DNA from: Psychromonas sp. MME1
GTDB taxonomy: Bacteria > Pseudomonadota > Gammaproteobacteria > Enterobacterales > Psychromonadaceae
Direction of reading: 5' to 3'
Length of the DNA: 64,000 nucleotides
NCBI RefSeq assembly: GCF_041080865.1
Contig: NZ_CP160906.1
Span: 806,001 to 870,000 of the forward strand
Shown: piece after piece, positions 40,485 to 50,900 of the stretch
Position numbering within the stretch: the first letter of the stretch is position 1
Layout of the letters: every line of letters starts with the position of its first letter
Notes under the pieces: model-generated
What the model saw: the letters and a program-made list of their open reading frames with translations, nothing else
Told to the model about the DNA's origin: nothing
Database searches by the model: none
Program-made: the position numbers and the translations under genes

Positions 40485-41873
40485 TTAACCTCGGATAACA
40501 CTGACTCTAAATTTTTTGCCCTTAAGTTTACCTTCACTTAGTTTTTTAAAAGCAATTTTAACGCACTCTCTTTGTACTGCGACATAAGCCCAGTTGTCTG
40601 AAATTTGTATTTTACCTACTTGCTCTCCCATTATTCCATCCTGTCCAGTTAATGCACCAACAATATCACCAGGACGAATCTTCTGTTTTTTCCCTCCTTC
40701 AATGCGTAAAGTGATCATGCTTGATTGTAATGGTGCATTATCTAAAATGTCATATTCAGGTAGCTTTTCGCTACAGATATTACGGTCTAGTTCATCTTCT
40801 AACAGCGCGATACGATGATTATCCTTGTGATCATAAAATGAAAATGCGAGACCTTTGCTGCCAGCGCGACCTGTACGTCCTACTCGATGTACGTGTACTT
40901 CTTGATCATGGGCAATATGATAATTAAATACAGCACTGAGATTGTCAATGTCAAGTCCTCGTGCAGCCACATCTGTTGCTACGAGTATGCAAGCACTTTT
41001 GTTAGCAAAGCGAATCAAGGCTTGATCTCTATCTTTTTGCTCTAAATCGCCATGTAATGCGATAGCGCTAAAACCGCGATTGATAAGTTCATTAGTTACT
41101 TCTTGGACTTCTCGTTTAGTGTTACAAAAAACAACCGAAGAATCTGGTTGGTATTGTTGTAATAACAGGCGTAGAGCAACCATACGCTGCTCACTGTCCT
41201 CTACTTTGTAAAACAATTGTTTAATCGTACTGTTATCATGATGGGATTCCACCTTAATCGTAATCGGATCAAGTAAAATATTTTTAGCAATATTTTTAAT
41301 TTGCTCAGGAAATGTTGCACTGAATAGTAATGTTTGGCGAACTTTGGGTATCTGCGCAATGATGTTATCAATGGCGTCCTGAAAGCCCATATCTAGCATC
41401 CGATCCGCTTCATCTAAGACGAGGATTTCTAAGTCATCTAATTGTAAGGTGCCTTTGCGTAAATGATCTTCAATTCTTCCTGGTGTGCCGACAATAATAT
41501 GTGCACCATGTTCCAACGAACCAATTTGAGGGCCAAAAGGAACACCTCCGCAGAGTGTTAATACTTTTATATTATGGATAGTACGCGCCAACATACGCAT
41601 CTCTTTGGCCACTTGGTCAGCTAATTCTCGAGTCGGGCATAAAATTAAGCTTTGAATACGGAAACGTTTTACATTAAGTTTTTGTAATACGCCTAAACCG
41701 AAGGCGGCAGTTTTTCCTGAGCCTGTTTTTCCCTGTGCAATAATATCCTTACCCGCTAGTACATCGGGTAAGCTTTGTGCTTGAATCTCTGTCATAGAAT
41801 GGTAGCCAAGGGATTCTAGGTTTTTTAATAGGTCTGTATTAAGTGCTACAGTTGAAAAAGGTTTTAAGCTCAA
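40485..41873 (-). CDS. dbpA: ATP-dependent RNA helicase DbpA
   Basis: About 462 residues with motif I (AQGKTGSGKT), PTRELAD, TPGR, DEAD, SAT, ATDVAARGLD and HRVGRTGRAG. The C-terminal DbpA RNA-binding domain (about 390-462), with the signature GGKKQKIRPGDIVGALTG and a basic end, recognises hairpin 92 of 23S rRNA. It works in large-subunit assembly. I start at TTG 41873, which has AGGAA 8 nt upstream and matches the E. coli start; a GTG at 41912 is the longer alternative. Confidence 0.93.
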   Translation of the reverse strand: MSLKPFSTVALNTDLLKNLESLGYHSMTEIQAQSLPDVLAGKDIIAQGKTGSGKTAAFGLGVLQKLNVKRFRIQSLILCPTRELADQVAKEMRMLARTIHNIKVLTLCGGVPFGPQIGSLEHGAHIIVGTPGRIEDHLRKGTLQLDDLEILVLDEADRMLDMGFQDAIDNIIAQIPKVRQTLLFSATFPEQIKNIAKNILLDPITIKVESHHDNSTIKQLFYKVEDSEQRMVALRLLLQQYQPDSSVVFCNTKREVQEVTNELINRGFSAIALHGDLEQKDRDQALIRFANKSACILVATDVAARGLDIDNLSAVFNYHIAHDQEVHVHRVGRTGRAGSKGLAFSFYDHKDNHRIALLEDELDRNICSEKLPEYDILDNAPLQSSMITLRIEGGKKQKIRPGDIVGALTGQDGIMGEQVGKIQISDNWAYVAVQRECVKIAFKKLSEGKLKGKKFRVSVIRG

Positions 41874-41957
41874 AATGGTGTTCCTGTTGTTAAGCGTATA
41901 AAAAGTGGACACTATACGCTGTTGTGATATGTATCACAAAGTGGTTTCTGTTGGTGA

Positions 41958-43199
41958 CTAAAAATAAGCAATATAACGGCGCATGAAAGCAATGGGAATG
42001 AGCAACAATATCATTATTCCCGTTGATCCCGATGAACTACTGCCCTCTGAACTAACCGCTAAAAATGTACCAGAAAGTTGAGTTGTTAATGTTGTTGAGT
42101 CTGGGATATTTGAATTGATAGTAATCGTTGCTTTATGGCTACCTTGCTCCATTGGCGTATAGTTTACGGTGATTTGGCAAGTTGAATTTGCTTCAATGAG
42201 ATTGCATGAACTTGCATTAATGTTAAAATATTCAGAACCTGTTAACTCATAAGTGAATGTCGCTACACTGTCTGAGTTATTGCTAATTGTTATTTGTTGA
42301 TTGGCACTGCTATTGGCATTGTAGAGTACAAATTGTAATCCTGTTGTGGCTGAAAATGTTTTTGTCGTTGTTGCTATCCAATTTTTATATAAAGAAATGC
42401 GCGTATATACACCAGGATAATTTGTTAATGCACAACCATATCCCCAACTGACAATACCTATTTGTTGCCATCCTAAATTACTATTAACTAATAATGGGCC
42501 GCCACTGTCTCCAGTACATGTATCTTGTCCTCCTTCTGGTGTCGATGCGCATAACATTTGTGGTTTATAATTGCTTCCTAATTGTTGTGAGCAGGTGCTA
42601 TCTCTATAAAGTTCTAATTCCACTTGTTGTAGTATGTTGGGATAGCTAGGAGATGTTGGCTGATTCGGATCATAGCTGACAGTGGAGCCCCAGCCCATTG
42701 CAGTCACCGGAAAGTTTAATGAAATGAGGGATGTTGTTGATTCGGTGTCGATGATATCCATGATGGGGGTATCATTGCCAACGGCCGTAGCCAATTTTAG
42801 CAGGGCAATGTCATTGACCAAGCTTTCATTATTGAAATCAGGATGAGCGATGATTTGTATGAGCTCAGTAGCGGGGGTCACTGGCGAGGAATTAAGGTCA
42901 TATTCACCAATCGTTGCAACGATATCATTAACGTTAAAGAGATTATCATTATTATCAAATACACAATGTGCAGCAGTGACCACCCATTGAGGAGCAATCA
43001 ACGAACCACCACAAAAATGTTGGCCCCTAAAGCGATTTACTTTTATGCTTACCATTGTTGGCCATTCAAATGGATCGCTGTCGGCACCACCCACAATACG
43101 CGGATTGATAGATGACGTGATTACTTCTGCTGCTATAGCGTTAGATAAAGTACAGTACTGTAAAATGATCAGGGTAAAATATAAAAGTAATTTATTCAT
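41958..43199 (-). CDS. Secreted trypsin-like serine protease with GlyGly-CTERM-like tail
   Basis: 413 residues. Signal peptide (MNKLLLYFTLIILQYCTLSNAIA), a short propeptide with the activation site R-IVGG at residue 34/35, then the S1 chymotrypsin-fold domain: H78 in TAAHC, D130 in NDIALLK, S232 in GDSGGP, and GDxxx specificity region DTCTGDSGG consistent with trypsin-like cleavage after Arg/Lys. A C-terminal immunoglobulin-like domain (about 285-380) leads to a Ser/Gly-rich stretch, a hydrophobic helix and RRY, similar to the GlyGly-CTERM signal cut by rhombosortase in Vibrio and Shewanella. A type II secretion substrate is likely. Confidence 0.88.
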   Translation of the reverse strand: MNKLLLYFTLIILQYCTLSNAIAAEVITSSINPRIVGGADSDPFEWPTMVSIKVNRFRGQHFCGGSLIAPQWVVTAAHCVFDNNDNLFNVNDIVATIGEYDLNSSPVTPATELIQIIAHPDFNNESLVNDIALLKLATAVGNDTPIMDIIDTESTTSLISLNFPVTAMGWGSTVSYDPNQPTSPSYPNILQQVELELYRDSTCSQQLGSNYKPQMLCASTPEGGQDTCTGDSGGPLLVNSNLGWQQIGIVSWGYGCALTNYPGVYTRISLYKNWIATTTKTFSATTGLQFVLYNANSSANQQITISNNSDSVATFTYELTGSEYFNINASSCNLIEANSTCQITVNYTPMEQGSHKATITINSNIPDSTTLTTQLSGTFLAVSSEGSSSSGSTGIMILLLIPIAFMRRYIAYF

Positions 43200-43268
43200 T
43201 GAGTATCCTTACCGTTAATGACAAGCGTTTAAAATTTTCTGTTCACTATATTTTGTGGTTATCTGTAA

Positions 43269-44207
43269 TTATCGTCGTTTAAATTTTTGTTTTCTTGATT
43301 TTTTCTTTTCAAGTTCATTTTCTGCTTTTTCTAACAATATTTTTTCTACTTCTCTTTTTTCTATAATGGCGATATCCGGTGTTTCAATACTAATCGCCCC
43401 TAAAGCACCTGCACGGAGCTCATTTAATAGAATAGTAGATACTTTGTAGATGTCGAAATGCCCACCTGCACGTAAACAGCCGCGGCGTAATGCAATTGCT
43501 TCCATTAGCTCATGGTCCGTTTTTGGTAACGTGTCTAATTCGTAACGCGCTTGTAAACGATCTGGATAGTGTTCGAGTAGATACTCAGCCGCATAGTAAG
43601 CGATGTCTTCATATTCAACCGCCGTATTTTTTATCGCACCTGTAACCGCTAGGCGATAACCAGAATTCACATTTTCAATATTTGGCCATAAAAACCCAGG
43701 TGTATCGGAAAGCATAATGCCACTGGGTAAACGAATACGCTGCTGAACTTTAGTGACTGCGGGTTCATTGCCTGTTTTCGCAATAATTCTGTCTGCTAAA
43801 ATATTGATAATCGTTGATTTACCGACATTGGGAATGCCCATGATCATTGCCCGAATTTGCTTATCTTGGCCTAATCGATTAGGTAACATTTGTTCACATA
43901 ATTTTGTTATTTGATGAACTTGTTCCGGTTTATTCGTCGTGATGGCCAATGCCCTAATTCCTTGTTCTTGCTCGAGATAGGTGATCCACTGTGCGGTAAT
44001 TTCTGGATCGGCTAAATCCGATTTATTAAGTACTTTTATGCATGGCGTTTTTTCACGAATATGGGATATTAGTGGATTTTCACTGCTATAGGGGATGCGA
44101 GCATCAACCACCTCAATGATAATATCTACCTGCGGCAAGACCTCTTTTATCTCTTTGTGTGCCTTGTGCATGTGTCCGGGAAACCAGTTTATTTTTGTTC
44201 TGCTCAT
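43269..44207 (-). CDS. Ribosome biogenesis GTPase YlqF/RbgA-like
   Basis: A 312-residue circularly permuted GTPase. The motif order is G4 (NKSD near residue 61), G1 (GIPNVGKST near 123), then G3 (DTPG), as in YlqF/YawG proteins. It starts MSRTKINWFPGHMHKAHKEI, typical for the family. The C-terminal part ends in a Lys/Arg-rich tail. These GTPases act in late 50S assembly; the precise gammaproteobacterial role is less studied than in Bacillus. Confidence 0.9.
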   Translation of the reverse strand: MSRTKINWFPGHMHKAHKEIKEVLPQVDIIIEVVDARIPYSSENPLISHIREKTPCIKVLNKSDLADPEITAQWITYLEQEQGIRALAITTNKPEQVHQITKLCEQMLPNRLGQDKQIRAMIMGIPNVGKSTIINILADRIIAKTGNEPAVTKVQQRIRLPSGIMLSDTPGFLWPNIENVNSGYRLAVTGAIKNTAVEYEDIAYYAAEYLLEHYPDRLQARYELDTLPKTDHELMEAIALRRGCLRAGGHFDIYKVSTILLNELRAGALGAISIETPDIAIIEKREVEKILLEKAENELEKKKSRKQKFKRR

Positions 44208-44327
44208 TTATTATTAAGCCTTTATATATCTTAGCTTTCTTATTGAGTACGTTATTAGTACCGTAGTCCGCTAATATCATGATTAAAATAGTACGATAGG
44301 TGCTAGTCTAACTGATAGTTTAGAGGT

Positions 44328-44481
44328 TATATACCCATTTTACCTCCAGATGCTTTGTCAGGCGCTAGCTCGGATATCTGAGCAATATGTAACATGAGGT
44401 AATTGTTATTTACTTTTCGTATGCAACACCTAGGGTTGCTTTTGAAGCTAACTTTGAATCTTGAAGTAGTGTGGGTATATG
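44328..44481. repeat. MITE-like element with imperfect terminal inverted repeats
   Basis: A 154-bp segment whose ends, TATATACCCATTTTACCTCC (44328-44347, extending to 44353) and the complement of 44456-44481, match at 19 of 26 positions. It has no ORF and lies in a 409-bp gap between the YlqF and CoA-disulfide reductase genes. The interior contains a smaller hairpin (GCAAC...GTTGC). No clear target-site duplication was seen. It resembles short repeated extragenic elements of marine gammaproteobacteria. Confidence 0.5.
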
Positions 44482-44525
44482 CCCATCACGATTAAATTAG
44501 TGAGTATATAAGAGAAATTGAAATT

Positions 44526-44557
44526 GCAGGCTTTACATTCGTTATGATAAGCCTGCT
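44526..44557. terminator. Hairpin downstream of the CoA-disulfide reductase gene
   Basis: GCAGGCTT and AAGCCTGC flank a 15-nt loop, about 60 bp after the end of the minus-strand gene; Ts follow on the plus strand. A possible terminator; weak by sequence. Confidence 0.4.
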
Positions 44558-44616
44558 TTAGGTCAGTCGTTAGTAAAATTATTCCCCTTTTTCAGGTGTC
44601 AAAATAGTTAATCGGG

Positions 44617-46320
44617 CTATTTTTTTGCAAAGCTATAAGTACGATAACCGCCAATCAAGTTACGCGCTCTAAAGCCATTATTAACAAGTTGACGATAAGC
44701 TACATTACCGCGTAAACCGACCTGACAATAAATGATTATCTCTTTATCTTTGGGTAACTCATCCATACGTTGACGCAAGCTATCGACAGGAATATTAATC
44801 GCACCTTTTAGGTAACCTACATTTTTTAACTCTTCAGGATTACGTACATCAAGGAGAATTTGATCATCGGTTAAGCTATCAATTTGATCAAAATGAATCG
44901 GCATAAGGTCGCCTTTCATTACGTTGTTTGCTACAAATGCCGCTTGATTGATGACATCTTTGGCGCTGCCATAGGGGGGGGCATAGGTGAGTTCAATGTG
45001 TTGCAGTTGCTCTATCGTCATTCCGGCACGCTGCGCAACCGCTAATATATCAATGCGTTTATCAACACCGTCTTTACCTGCTGCCTGTGCGCCTAAAATT
45101 TTTCCATTATTCGGATCAAATAATATTTTTAATGAAACGATTTCTGAGCCCGGATAGTAGCTAGCATGGCTTGCTGTATGTACATAGACTTTTTCATAGG
45201 AAACATTCGCACGTTTTAGCTGTTTTTCATTTTTCCCCGTTGCCGCGACCGCTAAATCAAATATTTTGCAAATCGCAGTACCCTGTGTGCCCTGGTAGGA
45301 TTCATTGCGTCCTAACATGTTATCTGCAGCCATCCGTCCTTGACGGTTAGCTGGGCCAGCAAGTGGAACTATTGTTGGGTTTCCCGTAACAAAGTCTTGT
45401 TCTTCAATGGCGTCACCCACAGCGTAGATAAATGGATCGCTTGTTTGCATATTTTCATTTGTGTAAATCCCGCCAAGTTCTCCAATTTTAAGATCTGCAT
45501 CAACAGCTAATTTTATGTCAGGGCGTACACCAATTGCCATGATTAAAATATCCGTTTTTAATACATCCCCATTGCTCAATGATAGATTTAGATGGCCATT
45601 GATATGCTGATGGCTTATATCTTCGCCAGCGCTAATGCTAGCCATATGGGTTTCTGCCACATATTCGACCGCAGATAACGCAACACCGAGACGTAAATCG
45701 ATCCCATGGCTGCATATTTCAGCATGGGCAAAGCCTGCCATCTCTTTATCAACGGGTGCCATGACTTGATCGGACAGCTCTAGTAGTGTGGTGTTTATCC
45801 CTTTTTGATGGAATGCTTCCATCATTTCCAGACCAATGAAACCGCCTCCGACAACGGTGGCATGTTCGACATTATTGGTTGCTATTGTCTGAATAATATT
45901 ATCCATATCAGGAATATTACGTAAAGAGTGAGTTAATGGATTATTGACCCCGGGGATGGGGGGGACAATCGGGCTAGCACCGGGGCTGAGTAGTAATAAA
46001 TCGTAACTTTCAGCGTATTCACTATTATCGATTAAATTTCTAATATTGATCGTTTTTTGTTCTCGATTAATACTGAGCACTTCGTTCATGACGCGAACAT
46101 CGACATTAAAACGCGCCAAGAAACTATCCGGTGTTTGCAGTAGTAGTTTGTTACGATTTTCAATGTCACCACCGATATGGTAAGGCAAACCGCAATTAGC
46201 AAAGGAGACAAAAGGGCCTCTTTCAAACATTATAATTTCTGCATTTTCACTTAAACGCCGCGCACGCGCAGCTGCTGATGCGCCACCGGCAACGCCACCA
46301 ATAATCACAATTTTAGTCAT
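44617..46320 (-). CDS. CoA-disulfide reductase with C-terminal rhodanese domain
   Basis: 567 residues from the ATG at 46320 (GGAG 7 nt upstream; a TTG four codons earlier is unlikely). The FAD-binding N-terminus has IIGGVAGGASAAARARR; the active Cys C43 is in FANCGLPYH, as in CoA-disulfide and NADH-dependent persulfide reductases. NAD-binding motif VVGGGFIGLEM follows, and a second FAD contact is at YAVGDAIE. A rhodanese domain begins near residue 460, with catalytic C532 in YCQVGLRG. The likely substrate is CoA persulfide or another low-molecular-weight persulfide. It is 29 bp downstream of the DUF2892 gene, in a sulfide-type cluster. Confidence 0.9.
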   Translation of the reverse strand: MTKIVIIGGVAGGASAAARARRLSENAEIIMFERGPFVSFANCGLPYHIGGDIENRNKLLLQTPDSFLARFNVDVRVMNEVLSINREQKTINIRNLIDNSEYAESYDLLLLSPGASPIVPPIPGVNNPLTHSLRNIPDMDNIIQTIATNNVEHATVVGGGFIGLEMMEAFHQKGINTTLLELSDQVMAPVDKEMAGFAHAEICSHGIDLRLGVALSAVEYVAETHMASISAGEDISHQHINGHLNLSLSNGDVLKTDILIMAIGVRPDIKLAVDADLKIGELGGIYTNENMQTSDPFIYAVGDAIEEQDFVTGNPTIVPLAGPANRQGRMAADNMLGRNESYQGTQGTAICKIFDLAVAATGKNEKQLKRANVSYEKVYVHTASHASYYPGSEIVSLKILFDPNNGKILGAQAAGKDGVDKRIDILAVAQRAGMTIEQLQHIELTYAPPYGSAKDVINQAAFVANNVMKGDLMPIHFDQIDSLTDDQILLDVRNPEELKNVGYLKGAINIPVDSLRQRMDELPKDKEIIIYCQVGLRGNVAYRQLVNNGFRARNLIGGYRTYSFAKK

Positions 46321-46349
46321 GAAACACTCCAATAATTTTTATAGAATAC

Positions 46350-46535
46350 CTATTTTAAACCTAATTTTTTTAACATCATTACTGCAGGACAAAAGCCAGT
46401 AAAAGCACTCTGAATAAGATTAAAGCCAATGAAAACAGTAAACCAAACAAAATTTGGGTGAACGAATGCCGTTAAAATTACCGATAGCAATATCATACAG
46501 CCTGCTATTACTCTTACGCCATTATCAATACTCAT
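46350..46535 (-). CDS. YgaP-type DUF2892 membrane protein
   Basis: A 61-residue protein with two membrane helices (VIAGCMILLSVILTAFVH and FVWFTVFIGFNLIQSAFTGF) and the family end CPAVMMLKKLGLK. This is the membrane half that is fused to rhodanese in E. coli YgaP; here it is free-standing, upstream of a rhodanese-containing reductase. In E. coli, ygaP is controlled by the ArsR-type YgaV; here an ArsR gene is divergent, which fits. Confidence 0.88.
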   Translation of the reverse strand: MSIDNGVRVIAGCMILLSVILTAFVHPNFVWFTVFIGFNLIQSAFTGFCPAVMMLKKLGLK

Positions 46536-46582
46536 AATATACTCCTTTAGAGGTGTTTTGTTTTGGTACTATAATAACCTTT

Positions 46583-46659
46583 ATTAGAAAAGTCTAATGT
46601 TTTGTTTTTCTAGTTTAGGTTTTTCTAAATTAAATCTTGACTAATGTTTAGCTATTAGT
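46583..46659. promoter_or_regulatory. Candidate operators for the ArsR/BigR-like regulator
   Basis: Two inverted repeats in the divergent intergenic region: ATTAGA-AAAG-TCTAAT (46583-46598) and ACTAAT-N8-ATTAGT (46640-46659). They share the ATTAG core and flank the likely promoters of both transcripts. ArsR proteins bind such AT-rich palindromes. No binding data can be seen here. Confidence 0.5.
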
Positions 46660-46698
46660 AAAATTTAAACAAATCATAAACTAATTATAGAGGTAATT

Positions 46699-46993
46699 AT
46701 GGAACTTCATGATATGAAATCTAAGGCGATGGAAGTCTCTAAATTGCTAAAAACGATGGCTCATCCAGAAAAGGCTGATGGTACTTTGTCAATTGGTTGA
46801 TGGAGAAGTAGGAGCTGGCCAATTACAAGAGGGGTCAACCCTCAGCCAATCTGCATTTTCACAACATTTGATGGTATTAAAAAAGCATGGTTTAGTTAAG
46901 GTTCGCAAAGAATCGCAGTCCGTTTTCTATTCTTTGGCTGATCCTCGAGTGAAGGAGTTGTTTTCGAGTTTTTATACGATTTTTTGTAAATGA
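46699..46993 (+). pseudogene. ArsR-family, BigR/SqrR-like persulfide-sensing repressor, one frameshift
   Basis: The ATG at 46699 (AGAGGT upstream) starts MELHDMKSKAMEVSKLLKTM; the frame is lost at AAAA (46769-46772). Removing one A gives AHPERLMVLCQLVDGE and a 97-residue winged-helix protein that includes TLSQSAFSQHLMVLKKHGLV, the recognition helix region. Two cysteines, C30 and C96 in the corrected protein, are 66 residues apart, the same spacing as the redox pair of SqrR (C41/C107), so it is probably a persulfide sensor. The stop overlaps the next start (ATGA). Confidence 0.83.
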
Positions 46994-47424
46994 GTACAAA
47001 TATGAATTTCAATATTCCCTGGGAATCCTTTATTGGTGGTGCATTACTTGGTTTATCGGCTGCTGTTTTAATGCTTTTTAGCGGTAAAGTTGCAGGCATA
47101 AGCGGCGTGATTGGTGGATTGTTAAAACCGCAACAACATGATTCGAGTTGGCGCATCGCTTTTTTATGTGGCATGGCGATTAGTTTTGTCGTTGTGGCTC
47201 CTTTCGGTTTTTCACTTCCTGATATCAGCCACACTAATATTATCGTCATGTGCCTTGGAGGTTTGCTTGTTGGCTTCGGCTCTCGTCTCGGAAATGGTTG
47301 TACAAGTGGTCACGGAATCATTGGTTTGGGGCGTTTTTCCAAGCGTTCTATATATGCAACCAGTACCTTTATGGCATCTGCGATGATAGTCGTTTTTTTA
47401 CGTAAACAATTTGGAGTCTTGTGA
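46990..47424 (+). CDS. YeeE/YedE-type sulfur transporter half, subunit 1
   Basis: 144 residues with four or five membrane helices and the signature GSRLGNGCTSGHGIIGLGRFS, with the conserved Cys used for thiosulfate or sulfur-compound transport in YeeE-type proteins. This short DUF395-type protein pairs with the following gene. Start overlaps the repressor stop (ATGA), so its translation depends on the reading frame of that gene being restored or on reinitiation. Confidence 0.88.
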   Translation: MSTNMNFNIPWESFIGGALLGLSAAVLMLFSGKVAGISGVIGGLLKPQQHDSSWRIAFLCGMAISFVVVAPFGFSLPDISHTNIIVMCLGGLLVGFGSRLGNGCTSGHGIIGLGRFSKRSIYATSTFMASAMIVVFLRKQFGVL

Positions 47425-47921
47425 TGCCAATATCTACACGTTCATCAGTAAAAACAGTGAGAATACTAGCAGCACTGATTGCTGGACTGCTTTTTGGCTG
47501 TGGGATGATCGTTTCTGGTATGGTTGATCCCCATAATGTCATTGCATTTTTAAATATCACGGGCAATTGGGATCCGAGTCTTGCTTTCGTGATGGGCGGG
47601 GCTCTTGCTGTTTTTACACCATGTTACCACTTCATTATTAAAAAACGTTGTGTAGCTGTGAATGGTGATAAATTTTCTTGGATGAGTAATACAAAGGTTG
47701 ATGGAACGTTATTGTCTGGAGCAATGTTTTTTGGCATTGGTTGGGGGGTAGCGGGAATTTGCCCCGGACCTGCCATGGCGAGTATCGGGAATTATATTAT
47801 ATTGTATTTTATTTTGAGTATGGTCGTTGGGATGGTACTCGCTAATCTATACTTGTCAGGACGCGTTCCTTTACCTATTGTTGGGTATAGAAATAATGTT
47901 TGTGCAGTAAAATCTAATTAA
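47421..47921 (+). CDS. YeeE/YedE-type sulfur transporter half, subunit 2 (DUF6691-like)
   Basis: 166 residues, four to five membrane helices. The segment GWGVAGICPGPAMASIG has the conserved Cys of the second half. Overlaps the previous gene by 4 bp (GTG at 47421 or ATG at 47424). Pairs of this kind occur with BigR/PigS-type regulators and are thought to move sulfur-containing compounds. Confidence 0.87.
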   Translation: MMPISTRSSVKTVRILAALIAGLLFGCGMIVSGMVDPHNVIAFLNITGNWDPSLAFVMGGALAVFTPCYHFIIKKRCVAVNGDKFSWMSNTKVDGTLLSGAMFFGIGWGVAGICPGPAMASIGNYIILYFILSMVVGMVLANLYLSGRVPLPIVGYRNNVCAVKSN

Positions 47922-47945
47922 CATTTAACCTAAGTAGAGGTTTAC

Positions 47946-50900
47946 ATGGAGAAGCCATTAGCTAAAGGATTAGTCGCGAGGGTGATGAATAGTTTTTTGC
48001 CTCCTATTCTTATCCTACTGACATTGATTATTGGCGGCTTTTCTCTGTGGTTAACACCGAAGGAAGAAGATCCGCAAATTGTTGTTCCTATGGCCGATGT
48101 ATTGATCGAAGCTCCTGGGTTAAGCGCAAAACAGATTGAAAAACAGATAACCGAGCCACTTGAAAAACTCGTTAGCGCAATAGATGGTGTTGAATATGTT
48201 TATTCATCATCTCAGGAAGGAAATGCACAGATCACCGTGCGCTATTTTGTAGGCGAGGGCCGAGAAAGCGCATTAGTAAAGCTTTACAATAAACTTTATT
48301 CTAATCAGGATTTAATCCCGCCATCGGTACAAAATTGGATTGTTAAACCCGTTGAAATTGATGATGTCCCGATTGTTGTTGCTGCATTATATTCAACTAA
48401 CCCTACGGAAATATCTGCCTATCAATTGCGTCGCATTGCAGAACAAGCAACACAAGGACTTAAGGCGCTCGAATATACAAATAGTGTCAATATTATCGGT
48501 GGACAACCCCGGAATATAGAAATTACATTTGATAGCAGTGCCATGGCTAGCCGTAAAACAACGATTGCTGATGTGCAACGAGCCGTTCAATTAACCAATA
48601 GTAAACAAAATGCAGGTACGATACATGTAAATGGCCTGCGTTATGAACTTGAATCAGGCCTATTTTTTAGCAAGGCGAGTGAATTAAATAATTTAGTCGT
48701 TAATGTTGTTAATGGTAAGGCTGTTTATTTGCAAGATATTGCCACTATCATTGATGCACCAACAGAGCCTCACAGCGACACCTGGATCCGTTATGGTAGC
48801 GCTGAACGAAGTGCATCAGATCCATTACCAGCCGTGTTTATTTCAGTTGCGAAGCAAAAAGGCGCCAATGCGGTTGATGTGGCAGAAAGTGTATTACGAG
48901 AACTCGATGAATTAAAACAGAGTCAGTTTCCTGATGTTGTCGAAGTCGATATCATCAGAAATTATGGGCAGACAGCCGCTAACAAAGTATCTAATTTAGT
49001 TTCAAGTTTAGCTATTTCAATATTAACCGTTGTCGTATTTATTGGGCTGTTTTTAAACTGGCGCAGTGCACTCGTAGTCGGCATTGCCATTCCAATTAGT
49101 TATGGTGCAGCATTAGGCTTAGATTTAGCCTTTGGCTATTCCATTAACCGGGTAACACTATTTGCGTTGATTCTATCACTTGGCTTAATTGTTGATGATC
49201 CTATCGCCAGCATTGATAATATTGAACGTTACTTAAAGCGTCATGATTTATCGCGCACCAAGGCAATCGTATTAGCAATGGCTGAAATCCGTAGTGCACT
49301 GTTAATGTCCACAGTTGCGATTGTCATTGTTTTTACACCTATGTTTTTTATCACCGGGATGATGGGCCCCTATATGGCCCCTTTAGCCTTTAATGTTCCG
49401 ATCAGTGTCATGTTTAGTACCTTTGTCGCATTTATGATCACGCCTTGGCTAGCTAAAAAAATTCTTAGTAAAGCAGAGCAAGAGGGGGCATATGAGGTTG
49501 AATCTACTTTGCTATATAAAGGTTATAAAAGATTATTAATGCCGATGTTAACGAGTAAGGCGCGCAGTTGGGGGTTCTTAGTGCTAGTCGCTTGTATATT
49601 TGTTATTGCAGCTTTACTGCCTGTATTACGTTATGTGCCATTAAAATTATTACCTTACGATAATAAGAATGAGTTCCAACTTGTTTTAAATATGGCTGAA
49701 AATGCAAGCTTTGTAGACACTTCTAATGTCCTACGCGGTTTTTCCGACTATTTAGTGCGTGTTCCTGAGGTGGTTTCTGTTTCTGCCTTTGCTGGACTAG
49801 CATCGCCAATGGATTTCAATGGCATGGTACGCCACTATTTTATGCGTAATCTACCACATCAAGGTGAATTACGAATTGTATTGGCTCAAAAGAATCGTCG
49901 TAGTCAGCAATCTCATGAAATAGTTACCCGTTTACGGCGAGATTTAGAGAGTATCGCTACGCAATATAACGCAGATATTCAACTGGTTGAAGTACCACCT
50001 GGCCCCCCTGTGATGGCAACGATCAGTGCGGAGGTTTATGGTGAAGAGACAACACCCTATAATAAATTGCAGGAACAAGCGAAAGTAATCGCAGCGCGAC
50101 TTGCTAGAAATGAATTTGTTAGTGAAGTGGATACATCAATTCAAGGTGATTATCAAGCTTGGCAATTTATTGTTGACAGTGAAAAGGCGGCTCTTTCGGG
50201 AATATCAATTAAAGATATCAATGCCACCATCATGGCCGCCAATAAAGGTTTAGTGATTGGCTATTTGCAAGCAGAACGGGAAATAAATCCATTACCAATC
50301 ACGATTCACTTACCAAGTAATGAACGAGATAAATTAGATAAAATTCTCTCTTTATATGTACGCGGTCAAGCTGGTATCAGCAAACAAGAAATACAAGGAG
50401 CGCTGTTTGATGCACCACAGCCCCTAGTGCAAATTTCAGAATTGGGTGCGTTTAGAAAAAGAAGTGTTCAACAGCCTATTTTTCATAAAAATCTTAAACC
50501 TGTCGTTTATATTTACGCTGAGCCAATTGGTCTCGTTCCTGGTGAAGTAATTGCCGACGTTATTGCCGATGAAAATGCCCCCTCATCTACTACAGCTGTA
50601 CCATTTTCTGATAGAAGCTATATTAACAATGGTGCTGGCGATGGGTGGCAAGTGAACAGCGATATTACCGTTATTTGGAGCGGAGAAGGGGAATGGAAAA
50701 TTACCATTGATGTATTCCGTGATTTAGGGATTGCCTATGGTGCGGCTTTACTGGGGGTCTTCATCATTATGTTAGTGCAAACAGGCTTGCCTGCTGTATC
50801 AGGTATCATAATGCTCGCCATTCCATTGACGGTGATCGGTATTATGCCTGGCTTCTGGCTATTAAATAGTTTCTCAGCAGAGATAGAAGGGTACCCGAAT

